Part shown: piece by piece, positions 22,452 through 36,606 of the stretch
Layout of the letters: the number at the start of each line of letters is the position of its first letter
Numbering within the stretch: the first letter of the stretch is position 1
Assembly: GCA_018398765.1 (NCBI GenBank)
Contig: JAHBMJ010003471.1
Location: 1-64,000 of the forward strand
DNA from: Chromera velia
Lineage: Eukaryota; Sar; Chromeraceae
DNA length: 64,000 nt
Reading direction: 5' to 3'
The notes under the pieces: generated by a model
The model's input: the letters and a program-made list of their open reading frames with translations, nothing else
The model's database searches: none
Told to the model about the DNA's origin: nothing
Program-made: the position numbers and the translations under genes

Positions 22452-25400
22452 ACGTGGTAGCAACAGAGCCTGGTTGATCCTTCTAGGGCCTCTGTTACTC
22501 AGTCTAATACTGTAACAGTCATCTTCTTTCTTGGCAAGTAAATTCTTTTCTTCTCCCAAGACTCTTTCTCGATGGAGCAGGTTCTGCAGCAATTGCTGGA
22601 GGGGCAGCAATTCATGTAGTAGCAGATGATCCAGGTGCAGCAGATACAACAACTTCAGCAACAACAGATAGACACTCTGGGAGCACAGCAGCAACAAACA
22701 GCCACCGACGGAGGCCCAATCCATCAACAGCAGCAGCAGACACTAGAACAGCAGCAGCAGCAGCGGATGAATCAATAGCCAACTTCTCTGCCTCCCTAGC
22801 GGTCGAACTTTAAGGCGAAAGAGCCACCAGTGTTTCATGAGGACCGGAAGTTACTTGAGGGTTGGGTTACAGATATGAGAAAATACATACAGCTCTCAGA
22901 TATTCAGGTGTCGAAGCAGTTGGGGTCTGTGCGTTAATACTTCTCCCGATTCCTCAAGCAATGGTATGACAAGACACAGCGTTCCGCCTCTCCTTTTGTC
23001 AACGTAAAAGATCTCTTCACCCATCTATCCAAGCATTTCCCCGATCCCAACAAACAGACAGACTTGAGAGGGGAAGTCCGGAACGTCCGTTGTCAGGGCA
23101 ATAAGGGGGTTTACAAGTACTCTGTCCAGTTTAAAGATATTGTAGAAGGAATCGTTGATGTGAGTGAGATCGATTTGATATACGACTACATTCGGGGCCT
23201 TTCGGATGAGGTGAAGAAGGAGGTGAGGAGAAGGAAGCCTGACAGTCTCGATGCTGCGATGAAGGATATAGAGGAAGCCAAGCAGCTGTTGAGTAGGGGG
23301 AGAAAGAAAGACTACGGGGGCCAGGGCAGAGACGGGCGCAGTGATTCATACCCGCCTTTGCGACCTCAGTCCCAATCGAATGATGGGCCCGTCCCGATCG
23401 AACGATAAATCTCCCGAATTTATTCCTTTTCCCAAGATGAGATCAAAGGCACATTCAGGAAAATAGGTGCTTCAATTGTCATGCGGTGGGACACTCTGCA
23501 CGCTAGTACAGGAACCGTAAGCAGCAACAGCAACAACAGCATCCTAGGGGACACGGGGGTCAGAGAAATTTCTACGGAGGTCAAAGACGCATGCACAACC
23601 TACAGAGTGGGGTGCAGCGGCACTACAGCGGTTTGGTACAGGGGCAGTGGGGGAATCCAGTCATCCCGCAGGGGCTTACGCCTTCCCCTGGACTGTGTCC
23701 ACCACTGCAGTTCTAGCGGAACCCTCCCCAGTGGTCATAGCGCCAGCAGCAGAATACACCTCCGAGGGGGGTGTACTCCATAACCGGGGGCAGGACAGGC
23801 AGGAGGGGGAAATTAATCACCTTCTACGGCACAGCGAATAGCATCCCGATCCGTGCCCTTTGGGATCCAGGGGCGGACTCCATTTATGTGAGCAAGAGAG
23901 TCGTTGAGACTGGGGAGTTCCGTTTGTCCACTTTAGAGCCCTCCACGTGTAAAGGGAGCATCCGTCTCGATGGTGTGCAGGCTCCTTCGACTACTGTTCA
24001 ATGGGAGGCACCTGACATCGATCTGAGAATTCAGGACTTCGCAGCCCCCCTGACCATGACTATACTCGATCTGGACGAGGATTATGATATGGTCCTGGGG
24101 ATGCTTTTCTGTGAGACCTTCAAACCCCTTCCCAATTTCGAAGCGAAGTCTTTCTTCATCGCTACAGATCGTTCTCCCTCTGGATCGCAGTTCACATTGT
24201 ATGATTCGGAAATCTACCATATTCCGGGGGCCGAGCCTGAGCCTCTGACCCGCAGAGAGATCTGTAGGCTTTCCAAGAAGGATTCTACCACTTTCCGGTG
24301 CTACCGTCTTGAGGTCCGACCTCTTCCCTCCATTTCCTCCCCCCTGGAGGTCAACTGAATCCAAGGAGCTAAGACACAGAGGCCCCCACCTCTCTCATCT
24401 TTTCCGCCCGATCACCCGGTCAATTCGGATGATTACACAGATATCCGCAGGGAGGTGCAGGAGGAGAGAATGAGGCCGGGGATGAGAAAAGTTCTGGAAA
24501 AGCATTTCAGTATCTTCCCAAATGAGATTCCCGCCCTCCCGCCCAAGAGGAAAGTCGAGTGTCATATCAAACTCGAGCCAGGTCACCGCCCTCGTGCTCG
24601 AGCTCCGTATAGGCTCACCTATGGGCAGCTCGATGAGCTCCGAAAACAGTTGGAGTCATACTTGGCTAAGGGTCAGATCCGCCCTTCCAACTCCCCGTTT
24701 GCTGCCCCTGTCCTTTTTGTTACGAAGGCTGACGGCACTCAGCGTATGTGTATTGGTTACACGCAGCTGAACAAGATCTGTGTGAGGGACAGATATCCCC
24801 TGCCGTATCCGGATGACTTGATTTCCCGCCTGCACAGGGCCAAGTACTTCTTGTCTCTCGACTTGAGACAGTACTTCCATCAGATCTGGATGACCGAGGG
24901 CAACGAAGAGAAGACTGCTTTTATAATAAGGTACGGCACGTTTGAGTGGCTAGTCATGCCGTTTGGCTACTGCAATACGCCTGGTATCAGCATGCGTATG
25001 ATCAATAAGACATTGCGCTCTTTGTTAGACAGGTGTGTAATTGTTTTTATTGATGATCTCTTGATTTTCAGCCGCACTCCTGAGGAACACAAGAGAGACG
25101 TGGAGGCCGTCCTCCAGCTCCTCGCCGACGAGTCCCTCTATGTCAAACTGTCGAAGTGTGATTGATTCCGGACTGAAGCCAAGTTTCTGCGGCTGATCAT
25201 CAGTGAAAGTGGATTCAGGCCTGCGCCTGAGAAGGTGCAGGGACTCCAGGACTTCCCTAAGCCGACCGACCGCACTTCACTGCATCAGTTTTTGGGGTTA
25301 GAGAATTGGTTTTGGAAGTTTGTTAGGGGGTACAGCCAGGTCGCTTCTCCTCTTCTCTCTCTAAGACTTCTCCGCACCTCAATCCCCTTTGTGTGGGAGC

Positions 25401-26909
25401 CTGTGCATGATCAGGCATTCGTTGCTCTAAAGAAAGCTGTCTTTGAGCTTGCCACCCTTGCACTGCCTGACCCAGTCAGCCTGTCTACATTGCACACGAC
25501 GCCTCACAGTCACATCAAGCCATCGGGGCAGTTGCCATTCAGTGCTGTCAGAAGACAGGGGCATACCGTCCGCTTGCCTTCAGCTCCCGCCGCCTGACCC
25601 CTACCGAGGCACGCTACCCAGTGAAGGAGTTAGAGCTGTTGGCGATTGTTCATTTTGTGAAGGTTTGGCGTCATTTCCTGACGCCCAGGTCGGAGTTTTG
25701 GACGGACCACAAGAGTTTGGAGAATTTCGTGAAGTTGTTTGAGCACTGCAGCCTGCGTATAAGACGGGAGATTGAGTTTTTGGAGGAAGTGGCGGTTCCG
25801 ATCAAATATATTCCGGGGAGGGCAAACATCGTTGCCGATGCACTTTCCCATAATCCGCCCCTTTTGGTCCAGTCCTCCCCTTCTGCCCTTTTGCCATCTG
25901 TCAAGGTGAGGCAACCTACCCCGCCGACGGTCAGTAAGGCCGATAGTCCTGACGACGATGAGGTCCCAGGGCTTGAACCTGAGTATAAGGATGAGAGGGC
26001 AGTTGTTGGCAAGACCCGTTCTTTGAGGGGGGGGCACGGGAGCACTGAGCAGCATCAGTGCCGGACAACCTTGAAGGTTGAGGGAGATGTTGATCTGCAG
26101 AGGCACTGCAGAGAGGAGTATGCAAACGATCTCTGGTTTGCCCCAGTGCATGCTCAGCTGAAGAATTCTGCAAACAAACTCCCCTCCCCTCATCTGGTGC
26201 TCCATTTGAAAAGTCTCTCTCTGAGAGATGGTCTGTTGTTCCGGAGGAACCGCCTTTGTGTTCCTCGCTCACAGCGTACGGCTCTTATTCGGGAGAGCCA
26301 CTCATCTCCCAAGAGTGCGCACTTCGGGGTCAGGAAAACCTACAGTCGAATGGCAGAGAGATACTTCTGGCCTCAGATGTAAAGAGATGTACACAGATTC
26401 GTTCGTGCCCATGATCCCTGCTAGAGAAGCAAAGCTCCCAGCCGAGCACCACCCGGTCTCCTTCGACCGCTCCCTGTTCCCAACCACCCATGGGAAGTCA
26501 CTTAAATTGACTTCCTCGTTGGACTGCCCGCCTCCGGGGATGAACAGTTTGACTGTCTTATAGTTGTCACTGACTCTCTGTCAAAAGGGGTATGCCTAAT
26601 CCGGACCCATACAACAGCAACAGCAGAGTAGGCAGGCCGGTTATATTACGAAAATGTCACAGTAAAGAAGGGGTGGCAGCGTACGATCCTCAGCGACAGG
26701 GACCCCCATTTTCTGTCTCGATTCTGGCAGACCCTACACACCCTCTTGGGCATGCACCTGTCGTTCTCCACAACGGCACACCACGACACACCCGGGTCAG
26801 CAGAACGCATGAATCAAACAATCGAGGAGGCCCTCCGTTGCCTCGTTGAGACCCAGCATCACCGATGGGCGGAATTCATCCCGTCCCTTGAGTTTGCATA
26901 CAACACATC

Positions 26910-27179
26910 TGTAGGCCGGCTACGAGCAGCGAGTACGCGACAGGCCGGCGGCGCCACGGCGATACGCGCGCGGACTTCAATAAGTATGGCTTGACGCAGG
27001 ACTGAATAAAGTGACATCGCTCTGCATGCATTCGAATTAGCTAACGATTGCTAACGATTGTTGGACTGGCTTGATCGAAGGAACAATGTACGAACCTCTC
27101 TAGGTCAAACTCTTATAGTCTATGAACTCTGAATACACATCGTTAGCGTTGAGAGTTCTAGCCCCGTATTCTGCTTACA
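26910..27179 (+). repeat. 5' LTR of element B
   Basis: A 270-bp direct repeat of the 3' copy. It begins TGTAGGCCGGCTA and ends GCTTACA, with target duplication ACATC just outside. Confidence 0.95.
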
Positions 27180-30100
27180 ATCTGGTTACCAGAGTCAGGT
27201 TTCGAACAGGCTTTTTAATTCGTTTGTATTCAGTCTGAATTCTGTTGCTGTCATAGAACCACCTCCAGTCTTGGCTCTATTGACAAACGAGCAGGTGGAA
27301 ACGGCACTGTACAACCTTGAATAGTTCGTCATCAGCCTGCAGCAGACTCAAGAGATGATGCGGCAGACCATGGAGGGGCTGGTGGCGAGGGTTGTAGCTC
27401 CACCTCTACAGTTGCTTCCTCAGGTGCTGCCAATAAGTGAGGAGGGTACATAGCAGCTTGTCGTGCCCTCTCAGGGCCCTGATCTACGAGAGCAGCTTCC
27501 CCGGATTGCACTGAAGCAGCCGGACGAGTTCACTGGACGCCGTAACACTGTGGAGAGGTTTATTACGAACACCAACGACTACTTTACCAATGCGAATGTT
27601 GCTCCTCATCGTCAGCTTGGCCTCGCGAAGTCCTTCCTGTGCAAGGAGCTGAGGGACTGGTTCGATTTACGTATGAAGAGAGGTATGGGGTTTGCAGACT
27701 GGCCTGCGTTGCGTGAGGTGCTGCGACGTAGGTATAAGGAGAAACATGAGAGGAGGAAGGCGAGAAAGCAGGTGTTGTCCCTCAGGTGCACAGGGACGGT
27801 TGACGACTACAATAAAAAATTTTCCCTTCTCGCGTTGAAGATCACAAATACGAGTGAGGAGCATCTCGTAGAGGACCATATTGAGGGTTTGCCGCCTAGG
27901 ATTATGTATGAGACTGACAGGATGGAGCCAGCAACATTGAACGAAGCAATAGAAAAGGCGTTGGACAGTGAAATCTGGCTCAAGCAGGCCAGTTCGCGCT
28001 CTCGAAGCCGTTGGTCGCGAAGGCCCCCGTCTGATCCGAGTCTGGTGATTGATCCCACAGGACCGGCTCCCATGGAATTGTGTGGTGTTGGGGTGCGACC
28101 TTCGAGAAGACTTCCACCCCGATACCCATTGATTCTACAGACGGTGTGGGAGAGCAGGGGGAGACTGAATCGGTGTCTTCTATATGGGAAGAACACCTAC
28201 ATGATGGCCGCATGTAGGAATGGACCGCAACTTCCTCCACACATGTGGACCATTCAAACGACGTCTCAATCCAGATCTCCGTGGCCGCCCAGGGCACCTC
28301 TAGGATTTGCCCCTTTCGTCCCGGGTTTTGGGGCGATGCCTGGATACCCCTGGCCACCTCCTCCTTACCCATCCCTTCCCTTCCCGTATCCCATCAATCA
28401 AGTCACTCAACCTACAGGGGGGAGAGGGATGTCTGGACAGAGAGGTAATAGTCTAAGTTCACCCATATCACCTGGAAGAGGCTTTGGCTTCGGTAACAGA
28501 AGATGTACATGGTCTCCCTCTTTCGGCGGGTCGCTTTAACCTCAGCCGAGTGGACATCAACCAGCACGCAAGGCTGGATCGAGACGGGTAGCTGGGGTGA
28601 GGACGATCAGAGGCCGAAACGAGAATGACGAGACCATGGTCGAACCCGACCTGATGGTTTGGGACCCCAATGAGATGTAGGGTGGCCGTGAAGGAGCCCA
28701 GAGGACGAGAGGTTAGTGAGTATGCACCTTCTGTTCCCCTTCGTATTCAGGGGTATCAAGAGACAGTCGGTGCATTGCTGGCTAACCTGGACGACTATGA
28801 TGTCATCTTAGGAAGAAAATGGAATGACGTCCACCAACCAGAACTTGGTCATTGGTCTCGTTCTCTTCGTTTCTTCTTTAACGGCCAGGAAGCCATTATT
28901 CGGGGGGGTGCATGTAAAGAAAACCAACCTTGCCCTCCTGTTCTTTCTTCTGCGCAGGCCAAACGAGCAATTCAAAAAGGTGCTGTCTGCCATATTATAA
29001 GAATGGAGACGGCACACTGGCCTGCAGGAGGGGGGGAACTGGAGTGCTTCGTACATGCAACTGAAGTGAGTGAGGGAAAAGGAAAGGGGAGAATGAATGA
29101 TGGAGGGAACGTGGGTTCTGATTTTCTCTCTTCTAACTTTCTCTCTTCTCTTCCGTCTGATCATCCTGCTCGGTTGGCCCCTGATTTGTCGGACGTGCGT
29201 GCTTTTCTCTCTTGATTAGATGCAAATATTTCTCAAGATGTGAAAGGAATTATAGCAGATCATGCGTCCCTTTTTCCCGATCGTCTCTCTTATCTGCCAC
29301 CGTCAAGAGGACCTCATTTGGATTTCAAAATCGAACTTGAGCCCGGTCATTCACCTCCTGCCCGTTCGCCTTATCGGCTGTCAGTGGGAGAGACAGATGA
29401 GCTGAGGAGACAGATAGATACATACCTTGAACAAGGATTCATCCGACTGTCTGCTTCTCCTTATGCTGCGCCTGTTCTTTTTGTACAAAAGAAAGATGGC
29501 TCGATGAGAATGTGTTATGACTACACTGGCTTGAATCGCATCACTATTAAAGACAAGCATTCTCTCCCCCACCCGCAAGAGTTGATTGATCGATTGCATG
29601 GGGCCCGGTTCTTCACGACACTAGACCTCAGGCAGTATTATCTCCAAATGAGGGTCAGAGAAGAAGACATCCCAAAGACAGCTTTCACTACACGCTATGG
29701 TTCTTTTGAGTGGCTGGTTGTTTCTTTTGGTTGATAAACATGCCTCCTGCAGCGATGAGGTTGATTCAATTTGCTCTTTGCTCTTACCTTGACCGTTTTG
29801 TTTCGGTTTTTTTGGATAACATTCTGATTTATTCACGTACAAGAAAAGAGCACAAGAGATACATCAGAATTGTTTTGCGTTTGTTGAGTGAAAATAAATT
29901 GTATACAAAATTGTCGAAATGCCATTTCATGCAGACTGAGGTGACATTTCTCGGGCTGAAGATCTCCAGGACTGGAGTGCGGCCCGAGCAGAGCAAGACA
30001 GACCAAATCAGTAAGTGGCCTACTCCCAAGAACAGAAATGAAGTGCTTTCGTTTTTGGGGTTTGCAAATTGGGTGAGACGGTTTGTTCCTCGCTTCAGTG

Positions 30101-32563
30101 AGAAAACAGGCCCTTTGTATGCATTGCTGAAGGGAAACAAATCGTTTGAGTGGGGGAAGAAAGAGGAAGAAAGCTTTGAAGCAGTAAAGCAAACAGTAAA
30201 GAATACTGTCAAACTCTACATTCCTGACCCTGCGCGTCCCTTCGAAATTTTTGTGGATACATGCGAATCGACAGAAACGCTCGCTGCCGCGCTCATGCAG
30301 GAAGATCCTGAAATCGGCTGGCTCCGTCTGTGTGCACTCGCATCATGTAGAATGATACAGACAGAGCTTAAGTATCCGATCAGAGATAAAGAATTTCTTT
30401 CCTGCGTATTTGCGGTCAAATCGTGGAGGCCGTACGTTAGTCACACAACTAAGGTGTGGTTAAATCATGAGTCTCTTAAATATGTGAATGTGTCCGCTGA
30501 CCGTACCTTAATGTCTCCACGTATACACAGATTTGTCAGCATGTTCGACGAGATCGGCATCACTCCAAGGTACATGCCCGGTGCTCGGAATCGCGTGGCA
30601 GATGCGCTGAGCAAGTGCCCTAGGGTGAACGCTCAGAAAGAAGAAAAAGATAAAGAAAGAAAAGAAGTGTGTCAATTGTTGCAAATGGAATCAAGAGTGC
30701 AGCCGGATGAGGAATTATTGGAAAGGATAAGGAAAAGATATAAAAAAGAGAAATTCTGGATGAAGGTGAAGGAAGTGGTTAAAGCAAGGCTCCAAATTGA
30801 AGACCCTGACAAAGACTCTGAGAAAGAGGTGCCTGGTCCTCCACATTTGCGGCTGATTCTTCTGAGATTTCAGATAAAAGACGGACTGCTCTATTTTAAT
30901 GACAGACTGGCCGTTCCAACAGAGAGACTACAAAGAAACCTCATCTATAAACATCATGATACAACCGCAGAGGGGCATTTGGGGGCAGAGAAAACATATT
31001 TAAAACTGGCAGGGAGTTTCTATTGGCCACATATGTATGCATCGGTTATTCAGTACGTCAGAAAGTGTGATGCCTGTCAAAGAGCAAAGAGGCCGACTGA
31101 AAAGCAGTATGAATTGCTCCAACCTCTGTCTATTCCTGAATTTTCTTTTCAGTCTATTTCTCTTGATTTTGTATTTGGACTCCTGAGGATGGTGTTTAAA
31201 GGAGAAGAGGTAGATGGAATCCTCTCTGTGGTTGATCGCCTCTCCAAAACTCCTTTCTTTGCTGCAGTCTCACAAGAGATTACAGCAGAAAGGACAGCCG
31301 AGGTGGTCTTTGAGAGGATTGTTTGCGAGCACGGGATGCCCCAATCAGTGGTCAGTGACCGTGATCTTCGTTTTCTCTTTATATTTTGGAAGGAACTCGC
31401 TCGGCTGTGGGGCACAAAATTGAATATGAGCACAAGAGGACACCCACAGTCAGATAGACAGACAGAGAGAGACAACCAGACCATCGAACAGATGTTGCGT
31501 TATTTTGTGAACGAGCATCAAACGGACTGGCCGAAGTGGTTATGTTCTTGTCAGTTTGCGTATCGTGATTCGGTGCATCCAGCCACAGGCATGTCTCTTT
31601 TTCGCTTTCTGTATGGATGTGACCCGATTCGCCTGCCTTCTGTCTCTGTGCGTTCTAAGTCATTCTGTCCGCCAGCAGCAGACTTTGCAGATCGCAGAGA
31701 GGCAGAAATCATAAGAGCAAAGGAGAGACTTAAGCAAGCAAGAGAACGAGTAGCTCAACAAGTAGATCCACACAGACAAGAGATTTCATTTGCTTCAGGG
31801 GATTTTTTGCTTGTACGCAATGCATATTTTAAGGGAAGCAGGAAGCCAAACGGGAAGCTTGAGCTTGTATTTTGTGGACCATTCGAGGTAGAGAAAAAGG
31901 TGGGGAGCAACGCGTATGAGCTCATATTCCCTGCAGGAATGAAGGGTCACAATGTGATTAATGTATCATACCTGAAGAAGTATGAGAGAAGGAAGGATGA
32001 TCCTCTGTCTGCTGTTCGGTTGCCTGCATCAAAAGAGATTGAGTATGAAGTAAAAGAGATTCTCGACCATAGAAAGATAGACAAACAGGCGCACTACCTG
32101 GTATGGTGGGAAGGAGAAAGTAAAGAGAATGCATCATGGGAGCCTGCTATCAATCTGACACATGCAAAGGAGGCATTGCATGCCTTCAAAGAAAAGAAGA
32201 GACAGCAGGAGAAAGAGAAGCAAGCAACAGACAGGTGTAGGTGGCAATTAAGAAGTAGAAAGATGAAATCAGTATGGGCAGAACTAAGAGGTTTGTGGAG
32301 TGGAATGCGTGTGTGTGAGTTTTGGGAAGATGAAATTCCCTGGTAAGTGATTCGAGGAAGAAAGCAAATCTATCTTGCATCATGCATAGATGCAGGGTGG
32401 CAGTGTGGGTGTCGGACTTTACATTCTGACTTGTTTCGTTCATTTATAGTTCGATGAAGTGTGCAGGTGCATGTTATCAATCAATGCCACGAGGTCGATT
32501 AGTTATAGATGTGTGCAGGCACTGGAACCGAGCGTGGACGTTGGTTTCGAAGCAGCGGGCAGG

Positions 32564-32858
32564 TGTAGGCCGGCTATGAGCGGCGAGTACGCGACGGGCC
32601 TGTAGAGTGGCGGAGCCGCGAGGCCGGCGGCGCCGCGGCGATACGCGCGCGGACTTCAATAAGTGTGGCTTGGCGCAGGACTGAATAAAGTGACATCGCT
32701 CTGCATGCATTCGAATTAGCTAACAATCGCTAACGATCGTTAGACTGGCTTGATCGAAGGAACAATATACGAACCTCTCTAGGTCAAACTCTTATAGTCT
32801 ATGAACTTTAAATGCACATCGTTAGTGTTGAGAGTTCTAGCCCCATATTCTGTTTACA
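32564..32858 (+). repeat. 3' LTR of element B
   Basis: A 295-bp copy of the 5' LTR. It carries about 26 extra bases near its start. Target duplication ACATC follows at 32859-32863. Confidence 0.95.
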
Positions 32859-32957
32859 ACATCTGTCCATGTTGGGACAGGTCGCTCTCCCTTTTAGCTC
32901 AAACACGGAAGAGAACCCCTCACGCTCCCTGCTCTTTCTCTTTCTCCTTCTGTCTAG

Positions 32958-33050
<93 letters not shown>

Positions 33051-33620
33051 TGAAATGCCAACAGACGACGCCGCCCAACCGACGACATTAAGGTGGGGAC
33101 TATGTGCTTGTCCATCGCTCCTGGTGGGTAACCGCTGCAAAGCCCGATGTTTCCCTGTACAGCCGCAAGCTCGACAGCCTGTGGTTCAGTCCCTTCGAAG
33201 TGACCCAGTTCGATCAGTCCCGAGACAATTTCGAAGTCGCCTTGCCAGCGGGAAGCCGCAAAGACCCCCATGTGCACACGTCGCTGTGTAAGCTGTACTG
33301 CCACGAAGGATGGGGTTGTCCGGCCGTCCGATTGCCCTTCTAGGCCGACGAAGAGTATGAAGTCGAAAAGGTCTTTGGTGTTCGGAGAAGAAGCCGAGGA
33401 ACCCAATACCATGTGCAATGGGTGGGGTTCCCTGAGAGTGAAGCATCGTGGGAGCCAGCCCCCAACCTCCGAAATGCAAAAGAGAAAATCGAAGAATTCA
33501 AGCGATGATCAAAGTGAATGGACAGGAATTGTATGACCGATTTTGGTTGGCAGTTAACTGTAAAAAAGCCAAGAAGAAAGACAGAGCGCGTAGGACACAC
33601 GCTCCAAGGGAGAGGGGTAC

Positions 33621-33952
33621 GTAACATAGTGAGGCGAGCCACGGGACCGGCCAATCCCGGGGTGAGCCAAACTAACGCGCACCGCTGCCGTACGGGATGC
33701 CCGTAGCTCAGAGACCAACACACGCATACAGGCTCATGGAGGCGCCACCATGCCAGTCTGTATTAGAAGACAAATAGAAATAAAATGGAATTAATCCAAT
33801 TAGCTGCATATAGCCTGGATTGAGTAAACAGCACTTGCTTGCAAAGCTTTTAGAAGCAGTTTGGAAGTGAACCTTGAACTGATAGACTTTCTGTAGTAGA
33901 GATCTAACTAAACTAAGTGCGCTTACTTAGGAGAAGAGGAGCTACCTCCTTA
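33621..33952 (+). repeat. 3' LTR of element A
   Basis: Partner of 22111-22451. It is preceded by a purine-rich tract and followed by the right repeat block. Confidence 0.85.
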
Positions 33953-34800
33953 TGCAGGGTGCACGTATGCATGCATATCGGCTGAGGTATTTCTGTTTTT
34001 TAAGTGCCCCCCGCTTCGCTTTCCGGGGCTATTCAGCCTTTCGGGGCCAGGTTTTTGGCGAAAGACAGCATGCACGCTCGTGGGCTGGGATATTTCTGTT
34101 TTCTAAGTGCCCCCCGCTTCGCTTTCCGGGGCCATGCATATGGGCTAGGGTATTTTTATTTTGTAAGTGCCCCCCGCTTCGCTTTCCGGAGCCATCTGAC
34201 GCATGCATATTTGGCGTACATTCAGCTTTTCGGGGCCGGGTTTTTGCTGAAAGACAGCGTGTACGCACGTAGCCCCGGAAAGCAAAGCGGGGGGCACTTA
34301 GAAAACAGAAATACCCCCACCCACGTGCGCACTGTCTTTTGGCAAAAACCCGGCCCTGAAAGGCTGAATATGTGCCAAATGTGCGTGCGTCAGGTATCTT
34401 TCACCAAAAAAAGGCCCCGGAAAGATCTCGTCCCAAATAGTCTAGAAAAGCATGCATGAACCTGCGTTATCATACATGCGTGCGTCAGTGGCCCCGGAAA
34501 GTGACAAGCTGCATCCTTGGGCTTTTTTCCTAGGGGAGGGGGGATTCTGCGGCTTTTCCCGCGGGGGGGGAGGGGGTCGGCACGACCGCCCGATCGGCTG
34601 GCCGGCGTACGTCAATCGTGAAGTTCTCATTTTTCTTGCTTTCCGGGGCCGTTCGCAAGCTTGCTTGCGTCAGATGGGCTGCGGTATTTCTGTTTTCTAA
34701 GTGCCCCCCGCTTCGCTTTCCGGGGCCACGCACGTGGGCTGGGGTATTTCCGTTTTCTAAGTGCCCCCCGCTTCGCTTTCCGGGGCCATTCGGGTGCCAT
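33953..34800. repeat. GC-rich shuffled repeat block, right part
   Basis: Contains at least six copies of module a (near 34010, 34110, 34170, 34268, 34700 and 34765) in both orientations, plus modules b and c. A segment at about 34390-34680 is the reverse complement of about 21150-21420 in the left block, with substitutions. Together with the left part it encloses LTR element A. Confidence 0.8.
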
Positions 34801-34905
34801 GATGGTGCCATAATGCATGATGCCATAATGGTGCCATATTGGAATAATGTTGGTGCCATGATGTGCTATGCCATGATGTGCTATGATTGTGCTATGCGCT
34901 ATCCC
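34795..34905 (+). repeat. Degenerate GTGCCATAATG/GTGCTATGATG tandem repeat
   Basis: About 100 bp of imperfect 10-14-bp units built on TGGTGCCAT and TGTGCTATG, directly after the right repeat block. Confidence 0.7.
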
Positions 34906-35331
34906 TCACTCTAGTGACTCTGAGTCTACCCAACTAGCTTGGAGTGTGGACCACTCTCATACAACCGTCGGTTACCCTCGTGGTCACTCCAACCACTGTC
35001 CCACTGTCTCCCTGTCGGCGTGTGAGAGCAGTCTTGTCCGTAGACAGGCAAAAAAAACGATACGCAAAGTGAAGGAACCTGCATGCGCTCCAACAAGATT
35101 TCTCTTTGTGATTGTCCCTGAAAACCCGGGAAAGCTTCCATCTCTCGCGAAAAACCCAAGCTGAGTGAAAGGACTTCCGTGAACTCCTTGAGCCTCGCAA
35201 GGGTGCGCAAAGAGAATTCCGTGCTTCCGTCCGTCTCCTCTCGACAGCTTCAGCGGTGGGCCTTTCGCTTCCTCGTTCCTTTGCGTCGAACGAGTCCAGA
35301 TCGGTTCCTCGCAAGATAGGTTCTTTTCAAC
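34906..35331. other. Spacer upstream of small + strand gene
   Basis: No gene assigned. It lies between the repeat block and the likely start codon at 35332, so it may hold the promoter, but no element is recognisable. Confidence 0.3.
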
Positions 35332-36300
35332 ATGAGCGTCCTGGAGGAGATCATCTCTACTCAAATGATGGTGATGGTCACTCAGAGAGGACCTCAAAAG
35401 ACCTGCTGACCCTCTGAGGTGGTCAGTCAATCGGCCCCCTCGTGTGCATGCATGTGTCAAGGTTGAGCGACAGGTGTACTCTGTATTACGTTTGGAAAGC
35501 CACTCGGCAGAGTAGATCATTAGTCAGTTGGTCACGTCTTTGGAAGCATAGTCCAAGAGGGCATTCCTTCCAGTGTAGTCAGTCAGAAAAAACTAAGTGC
35601 GCCGACCTGAAAAAATCAGACTCCCTGGGCAGGCACCTCTTGTGCATTTCTTGCAATCACCCTTCGGACCTGCCTCCTCGTTCACTTGGGGGTCCTCTTT
35701 TCTGGACCTCTAACTCGGACTCCATCACTTTTGCCACCTTTATTTGTTCCGTCTCTTTCCCTTTCGTTCCCTCATGACAGGTCCGCCGGCTAGAGAAGGA
35801 CGGCAAGCTCCGTGACTGGAGGGCCCACATGGGCACAGCCAGACAGGCGGCTTTCCGGCAGGCACACCAGGGGAAACTGGATGTGATGCAGAAAGGTCAG
35901 AGAGCACACTTAATTGTTTAATTGTCCGGTACTCAATTCAGAGCGGAGGAGGGGGCTTGTCTTCCCATGTACTCTACGGTGCTCTGTGCATGGGTGCATT
36001 TTCTGCTGTAGGTGCCACATTAAGCACGTATGCATGAAGTGCGCACAGCTGCCCGAATCGTGCTTCTGCATGGTTGCATAAACGTGATGATGTGCAGGCC
36101 AAGTCGTGCCCCTTCTCGATGTCGAGAAGGTGAAGGGCCCCATCCGTCTCCGTGTTCGCGTCTCGGAGGACGGACAGAAGGGGGAAGAGGGAAGAAAAGA
36201 TGCCCAGGTGAAAGAAGAAAAGAGGGGGGGAGGAGAGAAGGACATGCCGGCGTCCCTTGGCGGGAGAAAGAACAAAGTCGACGAGAAAAGAAAAAAGTAG
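35332..36300 (+). CDS. Small basic protein of unknown function, about three exons
   Basis: Two exons are well supported: 35782-35895 (after CATGACAG, before GTCAGAG) and from 36100 (after ATGTGCAG) to the stop at 36300. They join in frame across a GGC codon. They encode RRLEKDGKLRDWRAHMGT, then VVPLLDVEKVKGPIRLRV and a Lys/Glu/Gly-rich tail. A plausible first exon is 35332-35370 (MSVLEEIISTQMM) with donor GTGATG, which keeps phase. The product would then be about 118 residues. No family recognised. The basic, charged tail suggests nucleic-acid or scaffold binding, but that is only a guess. The far 5' exon is the weakest part. Confidence 0.45.
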
Positions 36301-36474
36301 ACGGCGGGACGTCACAGCCGCCTGAACAATGGGAGGCGAAGAAAAAGAAGAAGAAGACAATTCAGCGAGATGTATTACTGATCTTCAGTTGCAAGAAACG
36401 GAAAGAAACCTACATGTCTGGTAAGAAGTACATGTATACGCGCGTTCCCGTGGGTGATCTTTCCCTCCCTCTCT

Positions 36475-36564
36475 AGCTCTCTGTCTGTCTGTCTGTCTCT
36501 CTGTCTCTCTGTCTCTCTCTCTCTCTCTCTCTGTTTGTGTGTGTGTGTGTGTGTACGTGTCTCT

Positions 36565-36606
<42 letters not shown>

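Larger units (their letters stand above)
26910..32858 (+). mobile_element. Ty3/gypsy chromovirus B (inner), nested in A
   Basis: LTRs 26910-27179 and 32564-32858 begin TGTAGGCC and end TTACA (TG...CA). The 5-bp target duplication ACATC flanks the element at 26905-26909 and 32859-32863, proving insertion into the integrase region of element A. A primer site (TGGTTACCAGAGTC) lies next to the 5' LTR and its complementarity seems to extend into a T-arm-like GGTTTCGAAC. Parts are gag (27463-28539), a protease-like region (about 28560-28900), reverse transcriptase and RNase H (about 29240-30640), integrase with an HHCC-type zinc region and catalytic core (about 30950-31650), and a C-terminal chromodomain (about 32040-32195). 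Long parts of pol stay open, so it looks less damaged than A, but it is not whole and has a few breaks. The LTRs differ at 17 bases (about 6 percent) plus one indel of about 26 bp. Confidence 0.92.
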
